Shown: in pieces, positions 34,006-42,288 of the stretch
Layout of the letters: each line of letters begins with the position of its first letter
How positions within the stretch are numbered: the stretch's first letter is position 1
Assembly: GCA_944388395.1 (NCBI GenBank)
Contig: CALXIP010000022.1
Location: 1-45,888, forward strand
Direction of reading: 5' to 3'
DNA: 45,888 nucleotides
Origin: an uncultured Ruthenibacterium sp.
GTDB lineage: Bacteria; Bacillota; Clostridia; Oscillospirales; Ruminococcaceae
Made by a program: the position numbers and the translations under genes
Notes under the pieces: generated by a model
The model's database searches: none
Told to the model about the DNA's origin: nothing
What the model saw: only the letters and a program-made list of their open reading frames with translations

Positions 34006-35652
34006 TCAGGAATGAGGCGTATCCGGCGTCAGCGGGAAGCAAACAATGGCTTTGAACAAATCGCCGTCTGTTTCGATGGAAAAATGACCGTTCTGCAGCT
34101 CGGTAAAACTTTGCGCGATGGCCAGCCCCAGGCCGCTGCCTTCGGTGTTGCGGGAAGCATCTCCCCGCACAAAGCGCTCGGTGATATGGGACGGGTCGAA
34201 CATCAATTCGCTGGAAGAGATGTTCTTCATCGTTACAACTGCCTGGTCTGCTTCGGTTTCGAGATGGATATAGGCGCGCGTGCCGGGCATGGCGTATTTT
34301 AAAATGTTGCCCAGAAGGTTTTCAAAAATGCGGCAGGTGCGCTGGCCGTCCAGAACCACGGGAACCTTTTCGGCGGGCAGCTGCCAGCGGAAATCAATGG
34401 GCGAGGCGTCCAGCTGGTCGCCCATTTCAAACTGGACCTGTTTCAAAAGCGCGGTCAGATCCATCGCCTCGGGATGCATCAGCACGTTTCCGCTGGTGGC
34501 TTTGCTCACTTCGAACAGATCTTCGATCAGACGTTTCAGCCGCTGGCTTTTTTTGTCCAGCGTGGCAACGTATTCCGCGCGCTTTTCTTCACTGAGAGAG
34601 GGGTCTTTCAGCAGGTCCACATAGGTGATGATCGCCGTCAGCGGGGTTTTCAAATCGTGTGAGACATTGGTGATCAGTTCCGTCTTCATGTTGCGGCTGC
34701 GCACTTCTTCTTCCACTGCGGTTTCAAATCCGGCGCGCACGTCGTTCAAACTGTCCCGCAAAGGATTCAGCATACCCAAATCGCCCTCCACAGGCGTGTG
34801 CAGGTCGCCGCCGGCCATGCGCTGTGTGGCAGACAGAAGCTGGTTATACTGCTGCTGAACGTTGCGCATGTACTTGCGCAGCAGAAAGAACAGCACAATG
34901 GAATAAAGAATTCCGCCGGCCACGCCGAAATACCACAGGCAGCAGCACACTGCGACCAGAAGAAAGTTGACACACAACCATTTGAGCAGCGTTTTTTCCA
35001 CGGGAGCGCTCAGGTCCACCTGCCCCAGGCGATGGAAAAAACGGCGGAGCGCTGCCGCCGAGGCACCGGCGCCGGCTGCGCATTGGGTCAGGGTCCATGC
35101 GCAAAGACGCACAATCAGGCTGTGACGGCGCAGGTATGGCAAAATGCCGTCCCGCAAAGCAGCCATCAGCACGGCTCCGGTTTGATACATGCACAAAAAG
35201 AAAAGGTACAGAAACACGCCCAGAAGAAAATCAACTTCCGCTTCCATGGGTTCGGACGCGGAGAAAATATGCTGCAGGTCCTGTGCATAGCTGCCATCAA
35301 AGATGCCCACCAGAATCTGGGCCACGGACCAGGGGGTTGACAGAATAAAGGAGAGAAGCAGAATATGTCCTTCCAAAGGAAGTTTTCTCCAGACGCCACG
35401 GCCTACGCCTAAGCGGCGGAAGATGGCAAAAAACGCACCCGCTGCCACGCTGACCGCCAGAACCAACGAATAGAGCGAGGAAAAGCCGCTGAAAAACAGC
35501 GCATCCACCGGCGGAAAGCTGTCTGTGGTGTTTTTCTCCATCGTGTTCTCAAAATAGGGAAACATCTGTGAAAAGAAAAATACGACCACAAGCGGAATGA
35601 GAACTGCCAGCAGCACCCGAAGAAAATCAAATTTTTTCGATTTTATATCCAA
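34006..35652 (-). CDS. membrane histidine kinase, VanS-like
   Basis: 548 residues. Six or so membrane helices in the first half (about 10-32, 58-80, 93-118, 140-165, 178-200, 224-258), a HAMP-like linker, the phosphoacceptor region with H332 in NVSHDLKTPLTA and an ATPase domain with N-box ENLLGNILKYA and G-box EGSGLGLAIA. It overlaps the response regulator gene by 26 bases, so the pair forms one operon. The long multi-helix sensor suggests a membrane-derived signal; ligand unknown. Confidence 0.93.
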   Translation of the reverse strand: MDIKSKKFDFLRVLLAVLIPLVVVFFFSQMFPYFENTMEKNTTDSFPPVDALFFSGFSSLYSLVLAVSVAAGAFFAIFRRLGVGRGVWRKLPLEGHILLLSFILSTPWSVAQILVGIFDGSYAQDLQHIFSASEPMEAEVDFLLGVFLYLFFLCMYQTGAVLMAALRDGILPYLRRHSLIVRLCAWTLTQCAAGAGASAAALRRFFHRLGQVDLSAPVEKTLLKWLCVNFLLVAVCCCLWYFGVAGGILYSIVLFFLLRKYMRNVQQQYNQLLSATQRMAGGDLHTPVEGDLGMLNPLRDSLNDVRAGFETAVEEEVRSRNMKTELITNVSHDLKTPLTAIITYVDLLKDPSLSEEKRAEYVATLDKKSQRLKRLIEDLFEVSKATSGNVLMHPEAMDLTALLKQVQFEMGDQLDASPIDFRWQLPAEKVPVVLDGQRTCRIFENLLGNILKYAMPGTRAYIHLETEADQAVVTMKNISSSELMFDPSHITERFVRGDASRNTEGSGLGLAIAQSFTELQNGHFSIETDGDLFKAIVCFPLTPDTPHS

Positions 35653-36331
35653 TGCCCCACACCACCTTCAAATATTTGGGATTCCGCGGATCGATTTCAA
35701 TTTTTTCGCGGATGTTGCGCACATGAACCATGATGGTGTCTGTGTTGACCGCACGTTCGTTCCACACTCGCTCGTAAATTTCCTCAGCGGAAAAGACCCG
35801 CCCCGGATGCTTCATCAGAAGGGCCAGAATTTTAAATTCCAAAGGCGTCATTTTGACGGGGGCGCCGTCCACGCAGACGGTGGCAGCGTCTTCATTCAGC
35901 TCCAGCCCGCCAATGACATAGCAGCGCTCGGCCGGCTGCTGGGCCTGCCCGGCCAGTTTCAAAAAGCGTTCGTACCGGCGCAGCTGAGAACGAACCCGCG
36001 CCAGCAGTTCCAGTGGGACAAAAGGTTTGGTGACGTAGTCGTCCGCACCGATATTCAAACCGGTGATCTTGTCGATGTCCTCGGATTTGGCGGACAGAAA
36101 AATCACCGGAAATTCATGCTGTTCCCGCAGTTTCATCACCATGGTAATGCCGTCCATCACCGGCATCATAATATCCACAATGGCCAGGTGGATCTGCTGA
36201 TGTTCCAGAACGGCCAGGCCGGCCGCTCCATTTTCTGCTTTGTGAACGGTATAGCCCTGATTCTCCAGATAAATGCCGATGGCGTTGCGGATCTCGTCAT
36301 CGTCTTCCACAACCAGAATGTGTGCGTCCAT
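35627..36331 (-). CDS. OmpR/PhoB-family response regulator
   Basis: 234 residues. Receiver domain with acidic D10-D11, phospho-accepting D53, S/T in FLSAKS and K in VTKPF, followed by a winged-helix DNA-binding domain (about 135-230). Partner of the kinase that follows and overlaps it. A promoter with extended -10 lies upstream within the end of the sigma factor gene. Confidence 0.95.
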   Translation of the reverse strand: MDAHILVVEDDDEIRNAIGIYLENQGYTVHKAENGAAGLAVLEHQQIHLAIVDIMMPVMDGITMVMKLREQHEFPVIFLSAKSEDIDKITGLNIGADDYVTKPFVPLELLARVRSQLRRYERFLKLAGQAQQPAERCYVIGGLELNEDAATVCVDGAPVKMTPLEFKILALLMKHPGRVFSAEEIYERVWNERAVNTDTIMVHVRNIREKIEIDPRNPKYLKVVWGIGYKIEKI

Positions 36332-36384
36332 AAATGTCCTCCCGATGCAGTTTTTTCCGGGAGCGTCCCCGGTCGCCGTCTCTC

Positions 36385-36413
36385 AGTATACCACACGGCT
36401 CATGCGGTTGCCA
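36385..36413 (-). promoter_or_regulatory. promoter of two-component operon, extended -10
   Basis: Minus strand: -35-like TGGCAA at 36408-36413, 17-base spacer, -10 TATACT at 36385-36390 with upstream TGG (extended -10). The -35 lies inside the end of the sigma factor gene. GTGGTATACTGAGAG here is repeated exactly ahead of the acetyltransferase gene. Confidence 0.6.
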
Positions 36414-36900
36414 GCTGTGAACGCAGACGTGCGCGCGCACGGTAAATCTGTGTGTGTACGGTGCGTGCGGGCCGGTTCAGCTGAAGCGCGATTTGAGCAG
36501 CCGGGCGCTCCTGAACAAAATAGGCGGTGCACACATCCCGGTACGGGCCGTCCATGGTGCGGATGCTTTCCAGCGCACGCCGGGCGGCGTCCCGGTCTTC
36601 GGCAAGCTGTTCCGGTCCGGGGGCTGTGTCGGAGAACAGACGCAGCGTTTCGTCGGCCGTCACCTGTGTGTGCCGGCAGTGGGCGCTTTTCAGATAGTCC
36701 TTGGCCTTGTTGACGGCAATGCGGCAAAGCCATGCCTTGCGGGCGTCCGGCCGGCAGTCGTCCCGGTGCAGCCAGGCGGAAAGAAACGCGTCCTGCGCCA
36801 GGTCTTCCGCCGTATGGACATCGCGTACCAGCTGATAGCATACCGTGTACACCAGTTTTTCGTATTGACGAACCATCGCTTCGTATTCTCCAGCCGTCAT
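36400..36900 (-). CDS. ECF-type RNA polymerase sigma factor
   Basis: 166 residues: region 2 (about 5-75; YEKLVYTVCYQLVRDVHTAEDLAQDAFLSAWL, the DNA-melting helix) and region 4 helix-turn-helix (about 115-165). No anti-sigma gene is next to it, unlike most ECF factors. ATG 36898-36900 is chosen over one 5 codons upstream because GGGGTG precedes it at a usual distance. It diverges from the HtrA gene, and an inverted repeat (36920-36948) lies in its leader. Confidence 0.9.
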   Translation of the reverse strand: MTAGEYEAMVRQYEKLVYTVCYQLVRDVHTAEDLAQDAFLSAWLHRDDCRPDARKAWLCRIAVNKAKDYLKSAHCRHTQVTADETLRLFSDTAPGPEQLAEDRDAARRALESIRTMDGPYRDVCTAYFVQERPAAQIALQLNRPARTVHTQIYRARARLRSQLATA

Positions 36901-37204
36901 AAATACACACCCCATTCCTGTTTGCTGCTTCTATTGTATAGAGCAAACCCTAAAAACACCTGCACGAAAAACGAAAGAATTTCCAAAGAAATCAGAAGGA
37001 TTTTCCTAAGAAAGACAGCAGATAGGCGCTCAAACGCTGTTTTTATTCAATCGACGTTCTGAATATGGTCACTCAAACCCGGTGCGTACCCGGAAAAAGT
37101 CCGTTTTTTTACCCCGCACTTTCACCGTTCTTTCACAACCCTGGCATACTTTTTTCATACCATACAGGTACAATATGATCAGCATCAGAAAAGGAGGATG
37201 TATC
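36901..37204. other. 304-base region between sigma factor and htrA
   Basis: No gene is seen. Leftwards, 36920-36948 holds GTTTGCT and AGCAAAC arms (7 bp) around a smaller CTAT/ATAG pair, overlapping a -10-like TACAAT of the sigma gene (36933-36938). Rightwards, a -10-like TACAAT at 37169-37174 lies ahead of htrA, with no good -35. The repeated TTTCAC (about 37120-37136) could be part of an ECF-type promoter but is not specific. Confidence 0.4.
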
Positions 37205-38524
37205 ATGAACAACAATTGGGAATTCGATTATTCGAACCGTTATCAAAATGATCCGAACGGCGCCCCCCAATCTGGCGCGCCTATGAACGAAAATAACAAC
37301 TTTGGAGGCACACAGCCCGACCCGATGCCGGGTGCACAGCCGCCCTATACACCGATGGGAATGCAGCCCCCTCACAAACCGGGCAATGGCCGCGGAAAGC
37401 GCATTGCCTGCGGGGTTCTGGCGTTGGTGCTTTGCGGCGCGATCGGTTTCGGCGGCGGATATGTGGGAAGCATGGTGGCCAACAACGGCGGCAAAACCGT
37501 TATCTACCAGGCGGCCCCGGCAGACTCCAGCGACAGTTCCAGCAGCACCGGAACGCCTGCGGACGCAGCCAGCATGAGCGTGGAAGAAATTGCGGAAAAG
37601 GTCGGCCCCAGCGTGGTGGAGGTCACTACAGAGACCGTTTCCTACAGCAACTTCTTCGGTCAGTATGTGACCAGCGGCGCAGGCAGCGGCGTGATTATTT
37701 CGGAAGACGGTTACATCATCACCAACAACCATGTGATTGAAGGAGCCAGCAGCATCAAAGTTCGCCTGTCTGACAAGACCGAGTACGATGCCACTCTGGT
37801 GGGAACGGACAGCAAAACGGATATCGCAGTTCTGAAAATTGAAGCCACCGGCCTGACCCCGGCGGTCATCGGCGACTCGGATACCTTGAAGGTCGGCGAG
37901 TTTGCTCTGGCGGTAGGCAATCCTCTGGGTACCCTGGGCGGTACGGTGACGGACGGCATTATCTCCGCACTGAATCGTGATATCACCGTGAACAATCAGA
38001 CCATGAGCCTGCTGCAGACCAATGCGGCTGTGAACCCGGGCAACTCCGGCGGCGGCCTGTTCAATGAGCGCGGCGAGCTGATCGGAATCGTGAACGCAAA
38101 ATCGGATGGAAGCGATGTGGAAGGTTTGGGCTTTGCCATTCCTATCAATACCGCTATGGAAGTAGCGGAGTCCCTGATGACCACCGGATATGTCACCGGC
38201 CGTCCGGCTATGGGCGTGTCCGTGCTGGCAGTGACCGATATGCAGACGGCCATGCAGTATGGCGTCTCTCAGATGGGCGTGTATATCGTCCAGGTCAATG
38301 AGGGCGGCGCGGCCGACAAAGCGGGCCTGGAAGCAGGCGATTTGCTGGTGAGCATTGACGGAAACGCCATCAGCACCACCAGTGACGTGACCAGCATTCT
38401 GGACGAACACGCAGTGGGCGATACCATCGAAGTTCAGGTGGTACGCGGAAAACAAATGGTAGAAGTCAGCCTGACGCTGCAGGAGTCTCAGCCCGAGACG
38501 CAGACAGCGACCAGCGAAGGTTAA
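37205..38524 (+). CDS. htrA: HtrA/DegP-family membrane-anchored serine protease
   Basis: 439 residues. A cytoplasmic Asn/Pro/Gly-rich N-terminus (1-65), one membrane helix (66-92), a Ser/Thr linker, a trypsin-like domain with catalytic H176 (TNNHVI), D206 (KTDIAVL) and S281 (GNSGGG), and one PDZ domain (about 335-425). It degrades or refolds damaged extracytoplasmic proteins. AGGAGG before ATG 37205; a longer upstream reading spanning the promoter region is rejected. It is divergent from the sigma factor, which suggests stress control. Followed by a long hairpin. Confidence 0.96.
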   Translation: MNNNWEFDYSNRYQNDPNGAPQSGAPMNENNNFGGTQPDPMPGAQPPYTPMGMQPPHKPGNGRGKRIACGVLALVLCGAIGFGGGYVGSMVANNGGKTVIYQAAPADSSDSSSSTGTPADAASMSVEEIAEKVGPSVVEVTTETVSYSNFFGQYVTSGAGSGVIISEDGYIITNNHVIEGASSIKVRLSDKTEYDATLVGTDSKTDIAVLKIEATGLTPAVIGDSDTLKVGEFALAVGNPLGTLGGTVTDGIISALNRDITVNNQTMSLLQTNAAVNPGNSGGGLFNERGELIGIVNAKSDGSDVEGLGFAIPINTAMEVAESLMTTGYVTGRPAMGVSVLAVTDMQTAMQYGVSQMGVYIVQVNEGGAADKAGLEAGDLLVSIDGNAISTTSDVTSILDEHAVGDTIEVQVVRGKQMVEVSLTLQESQPETQTATSEG

Positions 38525-38574
38525 AACACAAAATGATGGCTGCGGCGCTCTGTTGCGGCCATCATTTTGTGTTT
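38524..38574 (+). terminator. hairpin after htrA
   Basis: AAACACAAAATGATGGC and GCCATCATTTTGTGTTT are a perfect 17-bp inverted repeat around a 17-base loop. No T-tract follows, so termination is likely but less certain. Confidence 0.6.
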
Positions 38575-38589
38575 GAAGGGAAAAAAGAT

Positions 38590-38619
38590 TTGACGGCACA
38601 TAACAGGATGTAATATAAT
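38590..38619 (+). promoter_or_regulatory. promoter of BTAD-type regulator
   Basis: -35 TTGACG at 38590-38595, 18-base spacer, -10 TATAAT at 38614-38619. Confidence 0.7.
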
Positions 38620-38653
38620 AGATGTAACTGAGAGAAAAAGGGGGTCGCCGTCT

Positions 38654-39850
38654 GTGGCAGGTCAATTGAATGTCGCCATGCTCGGCGGCCTTTGTGTTTC
38701 CGTCAACGGAAAAACCGTGTTTCAGGAACCCGAAAAGCTGAACAAACCCTGGCAGATTTTGTATTATCTGGCATTGCATGCGGACCGGATGGTCCCGGCG
38801 GGTGAGCTGCTGAATCAGCTGTGGAATCCGGGGGAATTGACCGACCCGGCCAACGTGCTGAAAAACACGGTCTATGCTCTTCGACGGGATTTGAATGCGG
38901 CTGGTGCAGAAGAATCCACCATCGTATTTGAAAACGGCGGATATCGTTTTGACCAGAATGTGCAGGTGTGTGTGGACCTGAACGCGTTTTTGCACCTGTG
39001 CGAAAAGGCGAAGAACGCGCCCGAAAGCGAGCGGGCGGACGCGCTGCTGGCAGCCCACCGGGCGTTCGGCGGCTTTGTGCCGGAAACGCTCAGCAGCCGC
39101 ATTTGGATGGTGGCGCCTTCCATCCAGTGCCGCCAGATGTATCTGCGAATCAGTTATGCGCTGTTTGAAGCGCTTTGGGCTGCGCAGCGGCTGGAAGAAC
39201 TGGCCGAGGCGGCACAGCGGACCCACGGCTTTGAAGCAGAAGACGAGACGGTCCTTCTGTGGCATATGCGCGCTTTGCAGAAGCTGGGCCGGGATGAAGA
39301 ACTGGCCCGGATCTACGGCCGCGACGCCCGCGCGATAGAGCGCAGGCAGGGCGCTGCGCTGTCGCAGGAGACCGAGACCATTCGCCGGCAGGCCACGGGG
39401 CAGGAAGACCGCCCCGCGCAGGATATCGGCGTGGTGTGCAGCGATCTGCTGCAAAGCGCGCGGCAGGAAAATCCGCCCCGGGGCGCTTATTTCTGCAATT
39501 ATGAAGTGTTCAAACACACCTATGCACTGATGGCGCGCATGGCTTTGCGCAAGCGGCAGGTGGTGGGCGTGGTTCTGGTCACGCTGCGGGATGGCGCGGG
39601 CCACGAATTGCCCCGCAATGCGCTGGAGGACGGCATGGAACGGCTGAAAGAGGCGATTTTGTGCACGCTTCGCAAAAGCGATGTGTTCACCCGGTACAGC
39701 AAGGATGAGTTTGCCATGCTGATGCCCATGGACGACGCGGGCAACGCGGCGTGCGTGTGCCGCCGTTTGGATGCGGCGCTGGGCGCATTGGCCGGACAGA
39801 GAGATTACTCTCTGAAATATCAAAGCGCAGGGCTTGCTTTGGAACAGTGA
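38654..39850 (+). CDS. BTAD/SARP-type regulator with degenerate GGDEF-like C-terminus
   Basis: 398 residues. N-terminal OmpR-like winged helix (about 1-100) and a helical BTAD-like region (about 110-235), as in SARP-family activators. The C-terminal part (about 270-395) has the layout of a GGDEF domain but the motif reads SKDEF (in FTRYSKDEFAML), which lacks the two glycines. Cyclase activity is therefore unlikely; it may act as a sensing domain. Start GTG 38654, GGGGG about 9 bases upstream. No target gene can be named. Single gene, closed by a terminator. Confidence 0.75.
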   Translation: MAGQLNVAMLGGLCVSVNGKTVFQEPEKLNKPWQILYYLALHADRMVPAGELLNQLWNPGELTDPANVLKNTVYALRRDLNAAGAEESTIVFENGGYRFDQNVQVCVDLNAFLHLCEKAKNAPESERADALLAAHRAFGGFVPETLSSRIWMVAPSIQCRQMYLRISYALFEALWAAQRLEELAEAAQRTHGFEAEDETVLLWHMRALQKLGRDEELARIYGRDARAIERRQGAALSQETETIRRQATGQEDRPAQDIGVVCSDLLQSARQENPPRGAYFCNYEVFKHTYALMARMALRKRQVVGVVLVTLRDGAGHELPRNALEDGMERLKEAILCTLRKSDVFTRYSKDEFAMLMPMDDAGNAACVCRRLDAALGALAGQRDYSLKYQSAGLALEQ

Positions 39851-39868
39851 GCGCGGCGTTCAAATGCG

Positions 39869-39904
39869 AAAAAACTCCTGTATCGTTTCGGTACAGGAGT
39901 TTTT
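39869..39904 (+). terminator. terminator after BTAD regulator
   Basis: AAAAACTCCTGTA pairs with TACAGGAGTTTTT around a 10-base loop, with T-tract. Confidence 0.88.
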
Positions 39905-39916
39905 AAGGTCCCGCCC

Positions 39917-39945
39917 TTGCATTGCGGCGGAAAATGACATACAAT
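39917..39945 (+). promoter_or_regulatory. promoter of prfC
   Basis: -35 TTGCAT at 39917-39922, 17-base spacer, -10 TACAAT at 39940-39945. A GC inverted repeat (CGGCTGCC/GGCAGCCG, 39952-39968) follows in the leader. Confidence 0.65.
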
Positions 39946-40007
39946 AACAAACGGCTGCCCGGCAGCCGCACATGCATTGGCCGGTTTTGAGCCATGGGAG
40001 GAGTAAC

Positions 40008-41597
40008 GTGAAAGATTTTGTTGAGCAGATTCAGAAACGGCGTACGTTTGCCATCATTTCGCACCCGGACGCGGGCAAAACGACGCTGACGGAGAAGCTG
40101 CTGCTGTACGGCGGCGCCATTCAGCAGGCGGGCATTGTAAAAGGAAAAAAAGGCGCTCGCGCGGCGGTGTCGGACTGGATGGAAATTGAAAAACAGCGCG
40201 GCATTTCCGTCACTTCATCGGTGCTGCAGTTCGAGTACGACGGCTACTGCATCAATATTTTGGACACGCCGGGCCATCAGGACTTCTCTGAGGACACATA
40301 CCGCACTCTGATGGCGGCAGACTCCGCCGTCATGGTCATCGACGCGGCCAAGGGCGTAGAGGCGCAGACCAAGAAACTGTTCAAGGTGTGCACCATGCGC
40401 GGCATTCCCATTTTTACCTTTATTAATAAGATGGACCGTGAGGCGCGCAATCCCTTTGACCTGTTGGAAGAGATCGAGCAGGTGCTGGGCATTGAGACGT
40501 ATCCCATGAACTGGCCCATTGGCTCCGGCAAGGATTTCAAGGGTGTGTACGACCGCAATGCCAAAGAGATTCTGGCGTTCCAGAATGTGGGCAAGGTGGG
40601 CACGCAGCAGGCCCAGAAGATCGAGGCGCATTTGGGCGATGAAAACCTGGATCAGCTGCTGACAAAACCTTTGCACGACACGCTGAAAGACGACATCGAG
40701 CTGCTGGACGGCGCCGCCTACGAGTTTGACAAGGATAAAGTGGACCACGGCAAGCTCACACCGGTGTTTTTCGGTTCGGCGCTGACCAACTTCGGCGTGG
40801 AGCCGTTCCTGGCGGACTTTTTGCGCCTGAGCATGCCGCCTCTTCCCCGCACATCCGACCGGGGAGAGATCGATCCCTGCTCGGAGGATTTTTCCGCTTT
40901 TGTGTTTAAAATTCAGGCCAATATGAACAAGGCCCACCGGGACCGCATCGCCTTCATGCGAATTTGCTCCGGCCGGTTTGAGCGCGGCATGGACGTCTAT
41001 CATGTGCAGGGCGGTAAAAAAATCAAGCTCAGCCAGTCCACACAGCTGATGGCTTCCGAGCGCGAAACGGTGGACGAGGCCTTTGCCGGAGATATCATCG
41101 GCATTTTTGACCCGGGCGTTTTCTCCATCGGAGATACCATTACCACAGCCAAAGTGCCCTTTGCCTATGCGGGCATTCCCACCTTCGCGCCCGAGCACTT
41201 TGCGCGGATTTCCCAGGTGGATACCATGAAGCGCAAACAGTTCGTAAAGGGAATGGAGCAGATCGCCCAGGAAGGCGCCATTCAGATCTTCAAAGAGCTG
41301 GGCGGCGGCATGGAAGAAGTTATTGTGGGCGTGGTGGGCGTGCTTCAGTTTGAGGTTTTGGAATACCGGCTGAAGAACGAGTACAATGTGGACATTCGCC
41401 GCAACGATTTGTCGTACAGCTATATCCGCTGGATCGAAAACGAAGACCTGGATCCCAAGACCCTGAATCTGACCAGCGACACCCGGCGCGTTGAGGACTT
41501 CAAAGGCCGCCGTCTGCTGCTGTTTACCAGCCCCTGGAACATTGACTGGGCGCTGGAGCACAACGAGGGCCTGCGCCTGTCCGAAGTGGGGCGCTGA
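40008..41597 (+). CDS. prfC: peptide chain release factor 3
   Basis: 529 residues, a normal RF3 length. GTPase motifs G1 SHPDAGKTTLTEKLLL (about 18-33), G3 DTPGHQDFSEDT and G4 INKMDRE are intact, with the RF3-specific segments that follow. RF3 recycles RF1/RF2 from the ribosome after peptide release. The start is GTG 40008 with GGGAGGAG upstream; an upstream in-frame reading from 39972 is rejected. Transcribed alone. Confidence 0.97.
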   Translation: MKDFVEQIQKRRTFAIISHPDAGKTTLTEKLLLYGGAIQQAGIVKGKKGARAAVSDWMEIEKQRGISVTSSVLQFEYDGYCINILDTPGHQDFSEDTYRTLMAADSAVMVIDAAKGVEAQTKKLFKVCTMRGIPIFTFINKMDREARNPFDLLEEIEQVLGIETYPMNWPIGSGKDFKGVYDRNAKEILAFQNVGKVGTQQAQKIEAHLGDENLDQLLTKPLHDTLKDDIELLDGAAYEFDKDKVDHGKLTPVFFGSALTNFGVEPFLADFLRLSMPPLPRTSDRGEIDPCSEDFSAFVFKIQANMNKAHRDRIAFMRICSGRFERGMDVYHVQGGKKIKLSQSTQLMASERETVDEAFAGDIIGIFDPGVFSIGDTITTAKVPFAYAGIPTFAPEHFARISQVDTMKRKQFVKGMEQIAQEGAIQIFKELGGGMEEVIVGVVGVLQFEVLEYRLKNEYNVDIRRNDLSYSYIRWIENEDLDPKTLNLTSDTRRVEDFKGRRLLLFTSPWNIDWALEHNEGLRLSEVGR

Positions 41598-41622
41598 GCG
41601 AATTCCTCTGTCAAAAAGAGAA

Positions 41623-41660
41623 CACGCCCTTTCCGCTGCTGCGGAAGGGGCGTGCTTTTT
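41623..41660. terminator. terminator between prfC and acetyltransferase
   Basis: CACGCCCTTTCCGC pairs with GCGGAAGGGGCGTG around TGCT, then TTTTT. It serves both convergent genes. Confidence 0.88.
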
Positions 41661-41662
41661 TA

Positions 41663-42136
41663 TCAGCAAATATCTTTCTGCATCCGGAAATTGCACAGTT
41701 CCACGCCGTCCAGCTGCACGGTCTGCCGGGCCAGAACGCGGTATCCCCGGTGCTCGAAAAAAGGCCGGGCCGTGATGGAAGCATGTACGGTGATCGCTTT
41801 GGCGCCTTGTGCCAGGGCAAAGGCCTCCAACGCGTCACACAGAGCGGTGGCACACCCCTGACCCTGGGCGTCCCGGCGGACGTACAGATGATCCAGGTAT
41901 CCGCCGGCAGTAATGTTGCCGTATCCCATCAGAACGCCGTCCTGCACGGCCACCAGCGTGTACAGTTCCCGCAAAAAGTCTTGGCGCTGTGTCAGACTGC
42001 GCCAGCGCCCGGACCAGGCTTCGATTTGCGGGGGCGAATAATCCCGGCAATTGACCGTGCACACCGTATCCCGAAACAGACGGGCGATGTCCGCCAGGTC
42101 CTCCGGGCGGGCCTGCCGCAGCGAAAAACGGTTCAT
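41663..42136 (-). CDS. GNAT-family N-acetyltransferase
   Basis: 157 residues, GNAT fold with the acetyl-CoA loop RRDAQGQGCATAL (Q-x-x-G-x-G/A) near residue 93 and a late FFEHRGY segment. Transfers an acetyl group to an unknown amine. ATG 42134-42136 has AGGAGG 8 bases upstream; an earlier in-frame ATG three codons upstream is rejected for that reason. Confidence 0.9.
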   Translation of the reverse strand: MNRFSLRQARPEDLADIARLFRDTVCTVNCRDYSPPQIEAWSGRWRSLTQRQDFLRELYTLVAVQDGVLMGYGNITAGGYLDHLYVRRDAQGQGCATALCDALEAFALAQGAKAITVHASITARPFFEHRGYRVLARQTVQLDGVELCNFRMQKDIC

Positions 42137-42165
42137 AACACACACCTCCTGGGGAAAGTGCTCTC

Positions 42166-42194
42166 AGTATACCACGTTTTTCACAACTGTGAAA
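42166..42194 (-). promoter_or_regulatory. promoter of acetyltransferase, extended -10
   Basis: Minus strand: -35-like TTTCAC at 42189-42194, 17-base spacer, -10 TATACT at 42166-42171 with TGG before it. GTGGTATACTGAGAG is identical to the two-component promoter segment. Confidence 0.55.
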
Positions 42195-42225
42195 GGAAAA
42201 GGGGGTACCGCCCGGCGCTTTCATC

Positions 42226-42234
42226 TGCTATAAT
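42226..42234 (+). promoter_or_regulatory. extended -10 of EamA transporter gene
   Basis: TGCTATAAT at 42226-42234. No recognisable -35 is present at the usual distance, so the extended -10 may carry the activity. Confidence 0.45.
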
Positions 42235-42288
42235 AAAAAGGCCGTCGCCCGGGGGGCGGCGCAAGTGTGAAGATGGGAAGTGTTGAAT

